Assembly (NCBI GenBank): GCA_018400435.1
Contig: JAGYMW010000017.1
Location: forward strand, 1 to 37,180
DNA: 37,180 bases
Direction of reading: 5' to 3'
From: Bacillota bacterium
GTDB lineage: Bacteria; Bacillota; Dethiobacteria; DTU022
Part shown: positions 1-9,127 of the stretch, one piece after another
Layout: each line of letters begins with the position of its first letter
Numbering within the stretch: the stretch's first letter is position 1
Notes under the pieces: generated by a model
Seen by the model: the letters and a program-made list of their open reading frames with translations, nothing else
Database searches by the model: none
Told to the model about the DNA's origin: nothing
Position numbers and translations under genes: made by a program

Positions 1-534
1 GTCAAGTACAGTATTTTACGCAGCCTGGCCAACCTTGGATGCCGGGTGACGGTGGTTCCCTGTCGGACCTCCGCTGCCGAAGCGCTGGCCCTGAAGCCGG
101 ACGGTATTCTGCTTTCCAATGGACCCGGTGATCCAGTGGCGTGCAGCGATGTTCTTCCTGCTATCAGGGATATTCTGGGACGAGTGCCCGTTTTCGGTAT
201 TTGCCTCGGTCACCAGCTTCTCGGTATGGCCCTCGGGTTTTCAACCTTTAAACTGGTCTTTGGTCATCGAGGAGGAAACCATCCTGTCAGGGAACTGTCA
301 ACCGGAAAAGTCTTAATAACTTCCCAGAACCATGGTTACTGCCTGCAGCTCGGGGAGGAAAGCGGGGATACCGTTCCGACTCACATTAATCTGAATGATG
401 GAACCCTGGAAGGTCTGGAGAACAGGGGACTGAGGTGTTTTTCCGTTCAGTATCACCCTGAAGCGGCACCCGGTCCCCAGGATTCAACCAATCTTTATGA
501 AATTTTTGTGGATATGATGCAAAATAAAGCTTGA
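1..534 (+). CDS. carA: Carbamoyl-phosphate synthase small subunit, C-terminal part
   Basis: This is the glutamine amidotransferase part of carbamoyl-phosphate synthase. It releases ammonia from glutamine for the large subunit in pyrimidine and arginine synthesis. The frame is open from base 1, so the gene begins before the window and the N-terminal domain is missing. The visible class I GATase domain has the oxyanion loop (SNGPGDP), the nucleophile elbow [11 protein letters not shown] with the catalytic Cys, the [10 protein letters not shown] segment, SQNHGY, and the closing HPEA that carries the catalytic His and Glu. The stop (TGA) lies 16 bases before carB, so the two form an operon. The internal GTG at 46 is not a real start, because homology continues upstream of it. 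Confidence 0.97.
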   Translation, partial: VKYSILRSLANLGCRVTVVPCRTSAAEALALKPDGILLSNGPGDPVACSDVLPAIRDILGRVPVFGICLGHQLLGMALGFSTFKLVFGHRGGNHPVRELSTGKVLITSQNHGYCLQLGEESGDTVPTHINLNDGTLEGLENRGLRCFSVQYHPEAAPGPQDSTNLYEIFVDMMQNKA

Positions 535-550
535 AAAGAGGCTGGTAAAA

Positions 551-3500
551 TTGCCAAGGCGGAGCGACCTGCAGAAAATTATGTTAATCGGTTCGGGGCC
601 AATTGTCATTGGCCAGGCCTGTGAATTTGACTATTCAGGAACCCAGGCCTGCCGGGCTCTTAAGGAAGAAGGTTACGAGGTTGTGCTGATTAACAGCAAT
701 CCGGCTACCATTATGACAGATCCGGCTATGGCCGACCGTACTTATATAGAACCGCTGACCGTGGAAACGGCTGCCCGGATAATAGAAAAAGAACGGCCCG
801 ATGCCTTGCTGCCTACCCTGGGCGGACAGACCGCCCTTAATATTGCGGTGGAACTTGCCGACAGCGGGCAGCTGGAACGGTACGGCACAGAGCTCATCGG
901 CGCCAGTGCCGATGTGATCAAAAAAGCTGAGAACAGGGAACTCTTCAAGGAAGCGATGAGCCGGATCGGCCTGGCTACAGCCAAAAGTGTGCATTTAAGA
1001 AGCATGGAGGAAGCGCTGGCTTTTGCCGACCGCCACGGTTATCCGCTGGTTATCCGACCTTCCTTTACCCTGGGGGGCGCCGGAGGCGGCATTGCTTATA
1101 ACGAGGAACAGCTGGTGGAAATGGTCGAAGCCGGATTAGGCAGCAGCCCTATAAAGCAGGTCCTTGTAGAGGAAGCGCTGACCGGCTGGAAGGAGTTCGA
1201 ACTGGAGCTGATGCGCGACCATAATGATAATGTGGTGGTAATTTGTTCCATTGAAAATATCGATCCCATGGGTATCCATACCGGGGAGAGCTTAACCGTA
1301 GCTCCTGCTCAGACCCTCAGCGATCTCGAGTACCAGGTAATGCGCAGCGCTTCTATTGCTGCGATGCGGGAAATAGGGGTAGAGACCGGCGGCTGCAATA
1401 TCCAGTTTGCTGTCGAACCGGAAAGCGGCCGCCTGGTAGTAGTGGAAATGAATCCGCGCGTATCGCGATCGTCAGCCCTTGCTTCCAAGGCTACCGGGTT
1501 CCCCATTGCCAAAATTGCTGCCAGGCTGGCTGTCGGCTATACCCTTGATGAACTGACCAACGATATTACCAGGGAAACCCCCGCTTCCTTCGAACCGGCT
1601 ATTGATTACTGCGTGGTCAAAATTCCGCGCTGGGATTTTGCCAAATTCCCGGGGGCGGACCAGACCCTGACCACCCGTATGAAATCGGTTGGCGAAGTGA
1701 TGAGTATTGGGCGTACCTTTAAGGAAGCGCTCCAGAAAGCTCTCCGTTCTCTGGAACAGGGTTATGATGGGTTAATGAATGTTAAAGACAGGGAGGAGAC
1801 CGATAGTTCTCTCTTCAGCCTTGAGCAGTTGAAAGAGATTCTGCCGCTGCCCCGGGCTGCCCGTATTTTTACCATAGCTGAAGCTCTTCGCAAAGGACTG
1901 TCAGCTGATGAAGTTTCTTGTCTTACCGGTATCGACGGCTGGTTTATTGACCAGATTTTTCACCTGGTGGAATTCGAAGATAAACTGCGCCGCGCCGGCG
2001 AACTGGACGAAGAGCTTCTCTGGCAGGCTAAGTCCCGGGGATTTTCCGACAGCAGGATTGCTTTTCTGCGGGGAACAGAAGAAAAGGTGATTCGCGAACT
2101 GCGCCATAAATATTCCATTTATCCAGTTTTTCGGCGGGTTGACACCTGCGCTGGAGAATTTGAAGCTTATACCCCTTACCTTTATTCGACTTATGAACGC
2201 GGTGCTGAGGAGACAGCTGTGCCACTTAATGGAACTGAGGAAAACAGGGGGAAAGTAATTATCCTGGGTGGCGGTCCCAACCGCATTGGCCAGGGTTTGG
2301 AATTTGATTACTGCTGTGTTCAGGCTGCCCTTACACTCAGGGAAGAGGGTTACCGGGTAATAATGGTTAACTGCAACCCGGAAACTGTAAGCACCGACTA
2401 TGACATTTCAGACTGCCTCTATTTCGAGCCGCTTACCCTGGAGGATGTTCTGAATATCTGTCATGAGGATAATCCCGACGGCCTGATTCTGCAGTTTGGC
2501 GGGCAGACTCCGCTTAAACTGGCCCTGCCTTTGCTGGAGGAAGGTATCCCCATCTGGGGCACCTCGCCGCAGGATATCGACCGGGCTGAAAATCGGCGCG
2601 AATTTGCCTTGGTGGTGGATAAGCTGGATCTCTGGGAGCCGGCTTACGGCATTGCTACCCGGCCGCAGGAAGCTCGGAAGATAGCCGAAAAACTGGGCTT
2701 CCCCATTCTTGTTAGGCCTTCTTATGTTCTGGGGGGGCTGGCCATGCGTCTGGTTTACACCCTGGAAGAACTTGACATTTACCTCCAATCAGGGCCGCCG
2801 ATTAGCTCCGCCAACCCGCTGCTGATTGACAAGTACCTGGAGGGAGCAGTGGAGCTTGATGTTGACGCTCTCAGTGATGGGGAGAAAGTGGTGATCGGCG
2901 GGGTTATGGAGCATGTAGAGCAGGCCGGAGTGCATTCAGGTGACAGCTGCTGTGTGCTGCCCCCTTACAGCATAGGGAACCAGCAGTTAAAAGAGATTCA
3001 TCGTCAGACCGAGCAACTGGCCCGCGAACTGAATATCCGGGGTCTGTTAAATATTCAGTTCGCCGTGCGAGGGCGCGAAGTTTATATCCTGGAAGCCAAC
3101 CCGCGTGCTTCGCGGACGGTTCCCTTTACCGGCAAGGCGACCGGCGTGCCTCTGGCAGGTTTGGCGGCCCGGGTAATTGCCGGTGCTTCCCTCTCTGATC
3201 TTGGTTTTACCTTTGGAATGATACCGAATTATTATTCTGTCAAGGAAGCGGTATTTTCTTTCAGCCGCTTTGACAATGCTGATATTGTCCTCGGCCCGGA
3301 GATGCGTTCCACCGGCGAAGTGATGGGCACAGACAGTAACCTCGGCCTGGCCATGGCCAAGGCCCTGCTGGCGGCGGGAACACCCCTTCCGGTGAAGGGG
3401 ACAATCTTTATTACTGTTGCCGATCGGGATAAACCACAGGCTGTAGAGATGGCTCGATCATTATGGCGACTTGGCTATAACCTGCTGGCAACCCGGGGGA

Positions 3501-3793
3501 CGGCGGCAGCACTTCGCGATGCCGCCGTGGCGGTAGAAGAAGTTAAAAGGATCGGCGAAGGTTCACCGCACATGCTTGATTATATCAATGAGGGGAAAGT
3601 AGACTTAATAATAAATACGCCAGCCGGTTCAGGCGCTTTCTCGGACGGCAAGTGTATGCGCCAGCAGGCAGTGCAGCGGGGAGTATCTCTGATTACCACC
3701 ATGCAGGGAGCCATGGCCGCCCTTGATGGAATGCGGGCGCTCCAGCAGTCTGGTATGGATGTGCAGTGCCTGCAGGAATATTATAGTTGCTGA
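551..3793 (+). CDS. carB: Carbamoyl-phosphate synthase large subunit
   Basis: The large subunit makes carbamoyl phosphate from bicarbonate, ammonia and two ATP. The product is 1080 residues, close to the family norm of about 1070. The start is TTG, preceded by AAGAGG at a suitable distance, and the protein opens directly with the ATP-grasp sequence ([20 protein letters not shown]). Order of parts: first ATP-grasp half (about 1-400), oligomerisation region (about 400-550), second ATP-grasp half beginning near 562 ([19 protein letters not shown]), and the MGS-like allosteric domain (about 935-1080). No lesion is visible. The stop coincides with the edge of a decayed M42 peptidase fragment on the opposite strand, so a rearrangement stopped precisely at this gene. 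Confidence 0.98.
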   Translation: MPRRSDLQKIMLIGSGPIVIGQACEFDYSGTQACRALKEEGYEVVLINSNPATIMTDPAMADRTYIEPLTVETAARIIEKERPDALLPTLGGQTALNIAVELADSGQLERYGTELIGASADVIKKAENRELFKEAMSRIGLATAKSVHLRSMEEALAFADRHGYPLVIRPSFTLGGAGGGIAYNEEQLVEMVEAGLGSSPIKQVLVEEALTGWKEFELELMRDHNDNVVVICSIENIDPMGIHTGESLTVAPAQTLSDLEYQVMRSASIAAMREIGVETGGCNIQFAVEPESGRLVVVEMNPRVSRSSALASKATGFPIAKIAARLAVGYTLDELTNDITRETPASFEPAIDYCVVKIPRWDFAKFPGADQTLTTRMKSVGEVMSIGRTFKEALQKALRSLEQGYDGLMNVKDREETDSSLFSLEQLKEILPLPRAARIFTIAEALRKGLSADEVSCLTGIDGWFIDQIFHLVEFEDKLRRAGELDEELLWQAKSRGFSDSRIAFLRGTEEKVIRELRHKYSIYPVFRRVDTCAGEFEAYTPYLYSTYERGAEETAVPLNGTEENRGKVIILGGGPNRIGQGLEFDYCCVQAALTLREEGYRVIMVNCNPETVSTDYDISDCLYFEPLTLEDVLNICHEDNPDGLILQFGGQTPLKLALPLLEEGIPIWGTSPQDIDRAENRREFALVVDKLDLWEPAYGIATRPQEARKIAEKLGFPILVRPSYVLGGLAMRLVYTLEELDIYLQSGPPISSANPLLIDKYLEGAVELDVDALSDGEKVVIGGVMEHVEQAGVHSGDSCCVLPPYSIGNQQLKEIHRQTEQLARELNIRGLLNIQFAVRGREVYILEANPRASRTVPFTGKATGVPLAGLAARVIAGASLSDLGFTFGMIPNYYSVKEAVFSFSRFDNADIVLGPEMRSTGEVMGTDSNLGLAMAKALLAAGTPLPVKGTIFITVADRDKPQAVEMARSLWRLGYNLLATRGTAAALRDAAVAVEEVKRIGEGSPHMLDYINEGKVDLIINTPAGSGAFSDGKCMRQQAVQRGVSLITTMQGAMAALDGMRALQQSGMDVQCLQEYYSC

Positions 3794-4402
3794 GAATCCA
3801 TCATGCAGATGCTTACTCCCGGCTCGCTCGAGTTTTGTTCTTCGGCTACTGTGGCATTGTCGACGGTGACCATTTCGGCCACATTCTTCTGAAGTACTGT
3901 TGATGCTCCCATTCCTACTTCTTCGGCGATTGTAAAGAGCAGTTTGCAGGTTACCGGCAGGGAAACTTTATTTTCCCGGGTTGCCCTGGTTGTTACCAGG
4001 ACCAGCGCAACCCCTGCTTTGTTATCAAGGTGACGGGCGTTGATGTATCCGCTTTCGCTGATTTCCGGGAGGGCATTTACCGCTATGTAATCGCCTACGT
4101 GCAGGCCCATTTTCCCAAGAGTATTTTTGGTGTTGCAGTGCTCATCGACACGTGCTTCAAAATTATCCCAGCTGACCGGCTGGCGATCCACTTCCCGGCC
4201 GTAAGTATGGCCGGATGTTTTGAGGGAAATGATGGTGCCCCTGAAGGTGCGGTCGTCGGTAATGATCGCCACCCTGGCTCCTTCAGCAAAGCGGCTTGAC
4301 CATGTCCCGATGGGGGCAATGCCCAGGCGGCTGTTTTCTTTCAGCCTTCCGAACATTGCCCCAGTGTGTCGAGATGAGTAACAATTGCCCGGATCGGTTC
4401 TT
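3781..4402 (-). pseudogene. M42-family aminopeptidase fragment, frameshifted and truncated at both ends
   Basis: The 191-residue open stretch (4356-3781) resembles the middle of M42 metallo-aminopeptidases: PIGTWSSRFAEGARV, then ARHLDNKAGVA with a bridging metal Asp, then FTIAEEVGMGAS with the catalytic Glu pair, then a VDNAT segment. Family members are about 350 residues. Here the C-terminal third, with the last metal-binding His, is lost and the frame runs into the carB stop. Upstream of 4356, the preceding conserved segment (IVTHLDTLG) lies in another frame: CTGGGGCAATG reads as though one base is missing between LG and AM. Before about 4402 the homology ends and gltD homology starts on the other strand. 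Decayed gene; exact subfamily not assigned. Confidence 0.8.
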
Positions 4403-5697
4403 CCCGCTGTCTAACCTGCGGTACACCCTTTTGTCATGGTTACGCCTGTCCCCTGGGTAACATAGTCCCGGAAATTCACGAACTGGTTGTAGAAGAACGC
4501 TGGGAAGAAGCCCTGGAAATTCTTCTCAGCACTCACCCCCTCCCTGAATTTACAGCCAGGATTTGTCCTGCTCTTTGTGAAGGCTCCTGTGTCTGCGGTA
4601 TCAATGAAGAGCCGGTAGCCATCCGCCAGATCGAGAAGCTGCTCATAGAAAAAGGATTTGCCGAAGGATGGATCAAGCCCCGCCCGCCCCGCCGGCGCCG
4701 CGGAGAAAGTGTGGCCGTGATCGGTTCCGGCCCCGCCGGTCTTGCTGCTGCTGATCGTCTAAACAGGATGGGTTTCCACGTTACCGTCTACGAAAAAGAT
4801 CTTCATCCCGGCGGTATCCTCCGTTACGGTATTCCCAATTTTAAACTGGATAATAGAATAGTCGATCGGCGTATCGATCTAATGAAAGAGGAAGGAATTG
4901 TATTTGAATGCGGGATAGTTGTCGGCAGAGATATCTCTTATAACTACCTGAAGCGGCACTTTGCTTCTATCCTACTGACCGGCGGCTCTTGCCAGCCCCG
5001 TGATCTTGACATTCCGGGGCGTGAACTGTCAGGTATTTACCCGGCCATGGCTTATCTCAGCGCCCAGAATAAAAGGATTATCGGCGAGCCGCTCTTTGTG
5101 GAAGAAGATATTACTGCCAGGGATAAAAACGTGGTGATCATCGGCGGTGGAGACACCGGTTCGGACTGTCTCGGGACTGCTTAGCGCCAGTGTGCTGCCA
5201 GTGTTTACCAGATCGAAATAATGCCCCGGGCTCCGGAAATTCGGCCTCCAGAAAACCCCTGGCCTCTTTGGCTGCGTGTCGACCGGGTTTCCAGCAGCCA
5301 CCGGGAGGGTGGCATCCGCCGCTGGTGTGTCAGTACGAAAAGCTTTGAAGGAAATGATAAGGGTACTGTTAAGCGCCTGCACTGCCTGGAGGTAGAATGG
5401 GTTAAAAAAGACGGCCGTTTCATCCCATTAGAGAAAGTAAACAGTGATTTTGCCCTGGACGCCGACCTCGTCCTGCTGGCGCTCGGTTTTATCGGACCCG
5501 GTAAAGATCCTCTGGCCGAAGCCCTCAGACTGGAGCGAGATGCAAGAAGCAACATTGCTGTTGACGGATATCATATGACCAGTACCACCGGTATTTTCTC
5601 TGCCGGGGACATGGCCAGAGGCCAGTCACTGGTCGTCAGGGCTGCCGCCGACGGCGTTCAGGCGGCAGATGATATCAATGCCTACCTCCGTCCCTAG
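4403..5697 (+). pseudogene. gltD: Glutamate synthase small-subunit-like protein (gltD), start missing, in-frame TAG
   Basis: GltD-type flavoproteins pass electrons from NAD(P)H through FAD and Fe-S centres. Translation in one frame gives RCLTCGTPFCH and CPLGN (Fe-S cysteines), CPALCEGSCVCGINEEP, the FAD-binding VIGSGPAGLAAAD, the NAD(P)-binding VVIIGGGDTGSDCLGTA and the closing SAGDMARGQSLVV. No start codon precedes the cysteine segment and roughly the first 40-50 residues are absent. After GTA a TAG at 5182-5184 interrupts the frame, and homology resumes at once in the same frame (RQCAASVYQIEIMPRAPE). Apart from these two lesions it is well preserved, so decay is recent or the stop is a sequence error. 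No gltB is adjacent. Confidence 0.85.
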
Positions 5698-5803
5698 GCT
5701 CACGCTTTTATACTTTTTATTTTTTCTCTATCCATTTAATTCATAACAGGAGAATTATATCTGCCTTGTTAATTTAGCATAAGCCTTTTTATCTCCCGCA
5801 TTC

Positions 5804-5980
5804 ATGGATCATGCTTCCTTTTACTGCCCAGGTGCTGCTGCCATTACCAGGGCAGTCGGCAAAAATGCACGGGTGGCACAGTGCGACCCATGTGGTGTTA
5901 ATCAAGAGAATAAATATGAATATAGCCCTGCAGTACGAGGGCTATATTTTTTTACATGGTCAAATAAGGGTGTTAAATAA
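5804..5980 (+). other. Possible 58-codon ORF or gene remnant
   Basis: An ATG at 5804 opens a 58-codon frame starting MDHASFYCPGAAAITRAVG and continuing through ARVAQCDPCGV, which looks like ordinary protein with three cysteines in its first half. The second half runs through the terminator hairpin at 5920-5953, so its C-terminal end is unlikely to be native. No good ribosome site precedes it. It could be a remnant of a longer gene lost with its neighbours, or chance. I cannot name a family. Confidence 0.25.
5920..5953 (+). terminator. Rho-independent terminator
   Basis: A 10-bp perfect stem (ATATAGCCCT at 5920-5929 with AGGGCTATAT at 5938-5947) with an 8-base loop is followed by a run of T. 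It ends plus-strand transcription from the car/gltD side before the promoter at 6005. Confidence 0.85.
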
Positions 5981-6004
5981 TTTACTCCAATATTAATTTT
6001 GTAC

Positions 6005-6032
6005 TTGACAAAAGCATAAACATATTTATAAT
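6005..6032 (+). promoter_or_regulatory. Near-consensus sigma-A promoter
   Basis: TTGACA (6005-6010), a 16-base spacer and TATAAT (6027-6032) match the vegetative consensus perfectly in both hexamers. Predicted transcription start is near 6039, inside the inverted repeat that follows. It drives the three-gene operon from 6078. Confidence 0.85.
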
Positions 6033-6033
6033 T

Positions 6034-6062
6034 AAAAGTAGTTTATAATATAAACTACTTTT
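6034..6062. promoter_or_regulatory. Perfect 14-bp inverted repeat, probable operator
   Basis: AAAAGTAGTTTATA (6034-6047) is mirrored exactly at 6049-6062 around a single central A. It begins one base after the -10 box and ends two bases before the AGGAGG ribosome site. A dimeric repressor bound here would block RNA polymerase. The winged-helix protein encoded as the second gene of the operon is the obvious candidate, implying autoregulation (inference). It has no T-run, so it is unlikely to be a terminator. Confidence 0.75.
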
Positions 6063-6077
6063 ACAGGAGGAATAACC

Positions 6078-6758
6078 ATGGTTAGAGAAAAGAACGAAGC
6101 AGATCAAGACCTGGACAGGCTGCTGGATGATCTTGAATATATTAAGAAAGCAGTTTCCAAACGGAACAACATTTTTAACTTCATGGAAGTTGCCAAGGCT
6201 ATCCGGCTTGCAGCCCTGCTTTCGGGGTTGTTGATCATTTTTATATCGACAGTGCTTTATTTACTTATCAGGCAGTACGGCTCTTATCACCTTATGCCCG
6301 GTCAAACGAGGCTGTATCTCTATTTATATATTGCCCTGGCCATTATCTTTATTGCCGTTTTAAAACTGCGCAGTTTTCTGCGCAAGGCCAGGGAAATCGA
6401 TTCCACTATTACCCTCAGGGATCTCGTTGCTGCTATTTATACCAGTCACTTTATTGAAATTATGATTCCCTTTCTAATTGTCCTGGTCGGGGTGCCCCTT
6501 TATCTGAGCACTGCCAGTCTTGACCGACTAATTCTTCCGTTCACTGCTATTATCTTTGGACTACTGTGTTTTGCCATATCCGGTCTGCTTTATTTCAGGT
6601 CCCTGCTTTTCCTGGGAGGGTGGCTGTTGCTGGCAGGTTTTACTTTCCTTTTCTGGTTGCCCGGACTTCATGAACTGTTCCAGATCATTATCAGTTTTGG
6701 CCTCGGGTTTTTGATCATGGGCGCCGCAGGTTATGTCCGTTCCTCCCGGGAGGAGTAA
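6078..6758 (+). CDS. Six-helix membrane protein, unknown function
   Basis: The 226-residue protein starts at an ATG with AGGAGG seven bases upstream. A charged N-terminal stretch (1-30) is followed by about six hydrophobic helices, near residues 45-68, 82-100, 125-147, 153-172, 176-195 and 200-218. I do not recognise a family and see no catalytic motif. It is the first gene of an operon with a small DNA-binding protein and a 41-residue membrane peptide. Membrane proteins paired with this kind of regulator are often sensors, exporters or envelope-stress factors, but nothing here decides among these. Confidence 0.8.
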   Translation: MVREKNEADQDLDRLLDDLEYIKKAVSKRNNIFNFMEVAKAIRLAALLSGLLIIFISTVLYLLIRQYGSYHLMPGQTRLYLYLYIALAIIFIAVLKLRSFLRKAREIDSTITLRDLVAAIYTSHFIEIMIPFLIVLVGVPLYLSTASLDRLILPFTAIIFGLLCFAISGLLYFRSLLFLGGWLLLAGFTFLFWLPGLHELFQIIISFGLGFLIMGAAGYVRSSREE

Positions 6759-6763
6759 TCAGA

Positions 6764-7101
6764 TGGCTGAGAAGAGTAATAAACAACCGGAAATAGATAA
6801 GATTATTCACGAGCGAACCCGGCTGTTAATCTTAAGCTATCTGGCTGCCGGCGAGGTGCGCAGGGTTCCCTTCACCGAGCTAAAGGAAACCCTTGAATTG
6901 ACGGCAGGCAATCTCTCCGTTCATCTGCGCAACCTTGAGGATGCCGGCTATATAAAAATAAGCAAACGTATCGTCGGCCGCAAACCTGCCACCGATATTA
7001 TTATCGCAACGGAGGGGATGACTGCTTTAAACAGATATCTTGCTGAAATGGAAAGCCTGATCAACCGGGTGAAGAGTTCTGGTGACACGGGAGGGAGGTG
7101 A
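6764..7101 (+). CDS. Winged-helix transcriptional regulator (HTH_34-like)
   Basis: The 112-residue protein fits the small winged-helix family represented by Pfam HTH_34. The helix-turn-helix is FTELKETLELTAGNLSVHL, followed by the wing region (RNLEDAGYIKISKRIVGRKP) and a C-terminal dimerisation helix ending NRYLAEMESLI. The start at 6764 is preferred over an upstream in-frame GTG/ATG at 6733 because GGGAGGAG lies eight bases before it; it lies five bases after the preceding stop. It probably binds the inverted repeat at 6034-6062 and controls its own operon (inference). Confidence 0.85.
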
Positions 7102-7108
7102 ACAATCA

Positions 7109-7234
7109 ATGGCGTGGTACTGGTGGGTCCTTATTGTCATTGCAGCAGCGGTTATCGGCTATTTCAAACTTAAAATCCTGAGCTCCATCCTGGCGAAAAG
7201 GAAGCAAGCCGAACTGGAAGAAATGGAAGACTGA
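7109..7234 (+). CDS. 41-residue single-helix membrane peptide
   Basis: An ATG at 7109 with GGGAGGTG upstream opens 41 codons. The peptide begins MAWYWWVLIVIAAAVIGYF, a single transmembrane helix with an aromatic-rich N-terminus, followed by a charged tail (KRKQAELEEMED) that would be cytosolic. It lies seven bases after the regulator's stop, so it is the third operon member. Small proteins of this kind often act as partners of larger membrane proteins, here perhaps the product of the first gene. No family recognised. Confidence 0.7.
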   Translation: MAWYWWVLIVIAAAVIGYFKLKILSSILAKRKQAELEEMED

Positions 7235-7260
7235 ACTGAATGAAGAGACGGAAGAACAAA

Positions 7261-7299
7261 GGCAGGGCGGAAGCAAACATTTTTCCCTCTGCCCTTTTT
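7261..7299 (+). terminator. Probable terminator of the small operon
   Basis: GGCAGGG at 7261-7267 pairs with CCCTCTGCC at 7285-7293, allowing one bulged T, and is followed by TTTTT at 7295-7299. It lies 27 bases after the last operon stop. Confidence 0.6.
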
Positions 7300-7382
7300 C
7301 TCCTCTGGTTTTACCTGTTTGTGTGAACCATCATTTCAGATAAGCAGTTTTGCTTATTATTACAAGAGCAGGGCTCTATATT

Positions 7383-8132
7383 TTATTTAATTACCTGGAA
7401 TATCCGTTTATATTGATAGGGCAGATCATTAATCTTGGCGAGGTAGATTTCATCTTTAAAGAAACCCTTTTCTTTAAGAAAAGTGTACTCATAGCTGTAT
7501 TTTTCGGATTCACCCACTTTGTTAAAACCAAGTTTCTTATGGAATCTTATAGAAGCCTTATTTTTTATATTCATGGGTTTGTCTCTACTGTAAACGCGGG
7601 TTACTATCTCAGAGAAGACATACCTTTTTTCTTTTTCCAGCAGCAGCTTGGCGAAGAGCTTGATTAAATTATAGGCGACTCTTTTTTTGCCCAGGGTTTT
7701 ATCAACGGCGACCTTGTCTATTACCCCGAAATGATGAAAATTTTCCAGGCTGGTTATTCCCAGCTTTCTTAAAGTTTCCTCGCTCCAGTCTATCCTGGCG
7801 CCGTTTACCCCGCACATGTTTGGCCTTTGTTTTAACCATTGTTCGCTCTCATGTCCCTGCAGAAAACCGAGAATTCCTTTTCTGTTTTCGCATACCAGAA
7901 ATATTGAATTAAAAATGCTGTCTGCAAATTCTTCTTTTTTATGGGGCTGGGAAGTATAGTGATCTATCAAAAAGCCTCGTGTGGACATTAAAGCTGGTTT
8001 GTTTACAAGCTGTGTTTTCGAGGCAATCCTGTAGATATCGTCGATATCTTTAAGGCCTGCTCTTCGGTAAAGTTCCTTTTTAGTCGCAATGGCATCGGTT
8101 GCTTCTGTCTCTTTTATTTTATCTGCCTGCAT
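7383..8132 (-). CDS. GNAT-family acetyltransferase-like protein
   Basis: The 249-residue protein has a GNAT-like C-terminal half. A beta-strand (FHHFGVIDKVAVDK) is followed by a helix with GKKRVAYNLIKLF, corresponding to the acetyl-CoA motif A region. The typical late motif NKASIRFHKKLGF comes next. The N-terminal 100 residues are not recognisable to me. The start is preceded by AGAAGGGG. It is a lone gene on the minus strand, convergent with the preceding operon. Substrate unknown. The glycine pattern of motif A is weak, so it could be a diverged member. Confidence 0.7.
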   Translation of the reverse strand: MQADKIKETEATDAIATKKELYRRAGLKDIDDIYRIASKTQLVNKPALMSTRGFLIDHYTSQPHKKEEFADSIFNSIFLVCENRKGILGFLQGHESEQWLKQRPNMCGVNGARIDWSEETLRKLGITSLENFHHFGVIDKVAVDKTLGKKRVAYNLIKLFAKLLLEKEKRYVFSEIVTRVYSRDKPMNIKNKASIRFHKKLGFNKVGESEKYSYEYTFLKEKGFFKDEIYLAKINDLPYQYKRIFQVIK

Positions 8133-8351
8133 AAAAAGTGTACCCCTTCTGTTTTAAAATTTAAGCTGTTACTTCTATTTAAGGTTATTTATTAGTTTTA
8201 TTTTAGCACATTACCCATTCGGCAGCTAATGTAAGATCCTACTATATGATTTTTAAGAGACAGGTATTATCAGATCGAATTGATTGATAATGATCTCATA
8301 GTCCTTCATCGTCTCGGTAGTATCAGGTTTTATAATATGGGCATAGATACC

Positions 8352-8708
8352 TTAATGTTTCATCATTTTGAGTTCGGCCAAAGTCTTTTCGGCAATAATT
8401 TTTTCTTTATTGAAATGCCTGATCATTCTGGCAAGACATTTTTCCTTTTCTCTTTCGTCGTGAAAATACCTGGCACAATCTTCCATGAACTTTTTTGTTT
8501 TGGCAACATTGGATTTAATATCATCCGGGATTTTTTCACTGTCGTGCCTGACAGCTTCTTCCGGACATATTTCATGGCAAACACCGCAGTGAATGCAGTT
8601 ATTCATGTCAATTACCGCATGATTGTCAACCATGTAAATGGTATTTGCGGGACACTCCTCAATACATGTTTCACAACCTGAACATTTACTTTCATCTATC
8701 CATGGCAT
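8352..8708 (-). CDS. Two-cluster 4Fe-4S ferredoxin-like protein with helical tail
   Basis: The 118-residue protein has two canonical CxxCxxCxxxC motifs at Cys9/12/15/19 and Cys38/41/44/48, each ending CP, so it should bind two [4Fe-4S] clusters. After residue 55 comes a charged, probably helical tail of about 60 residues with further Cys (DCARYF, EKCLARM), longer than in simple ferredoxins. The start has AAGGAGAT at the right distance. It is monocistronic behind a promoter with an inverted repeat over the -35 region. Electron partner unknown; the tail may be a docking or regulatory part. Confidence 0.85.
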   Translation of the reverse strand: MPWIDESKCSGCETCIEECPANTIYMVDNHAVIDMNNCIHCGVCHEICPEEAVRHDSEKIPDDIKSNVAKTKKFMEDCARYFHDEREKEKCLARMIRHFNKEKIIAEKTLAELKMMKH

Positions 8709-8745
8709 AACAACATCTCCTTTTTTAATTAATGTTCATAATCTT

Positions 8746-8776
8746 ATTATACTATAGAATGTTAGTATACACTAAC
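8746..8776 (-). promoter_or_regulatory. Ferredoxin promoter with inverted repeat over the -35 region
   Basis: On the minus strand TATAAT (8751-8746) is a good -10 box, and 17 bases upstream the -35 position reads TAGTGT, a poor match. Exactly there lies GTTAGTATACACTAAC (8761-8776), a 6-bp inverted repeat with a 4-base centre. A poor -35 covered by a symmetric site suggests a regulated promoter. Confidence 0.5.
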
Positions 8777-9127
8777 TGTGAGGTTGTGGTAGTATGGTTC
8801 TGTGAACCGGGTATGGCAGAATACTTAAAATCTTTTTCCCAGTGCATACTGATAACGGAGTTGGGTAAGATTTTACGTGAGTGATCGCGGGTTATATTTA
8901 AATGGATAGACTAATGTTATACTATAAATTTGTTGTATTAATAATTTCAATTTACTTATGCCGGCAAGTAATAAATAATATATAAAGTTCCCGATTTTCT
9001 GCAAGGGCAGAAAAATAATCCCTCCAGAATATTCCCCGGAGAAGAATTTGTATGCACAGAAATAATGAAAATGCCTGGCCGGGATCGGAAGCATAAGCAC
9101 AACTTATCATGAAAGAGGTTATTAATT
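8777..9127. other. Gap upstream of selD
   Basis: No gene is visible. It contains a hairpin TTTTCTGC-AAGG-GCAGAAAA near 8995-9014 without a T-run on either strand, and a possible -10 (TATACT near 8920) for selD. I see no RNA gene. Confidence 0.5.

Larger units (their letters stand above)
5698..6003. other. Gap between gltD pseudogene and the next promoter
   Basis: This stretch holds only the weak 58-codon frame at 5804 and the terminator at 5920-5953. The rest is AT-rich with no RNA gene I can recognise. Confidence 0.6.

Noticed and set aside
5182-5184. TAG in gltD as a pyrrolysine codon
   Set aside because: Pyrrolysine is rare, nothing nearby supports it, and the gene also lacks its start, so a nonsense mutation is simpler.
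8994-9014. Hairpin TTTTCTGC/GCAGAAAA as a terminator
   Set aside because: No T-run follows it on either strand, and no gene ends nearby on either strand.
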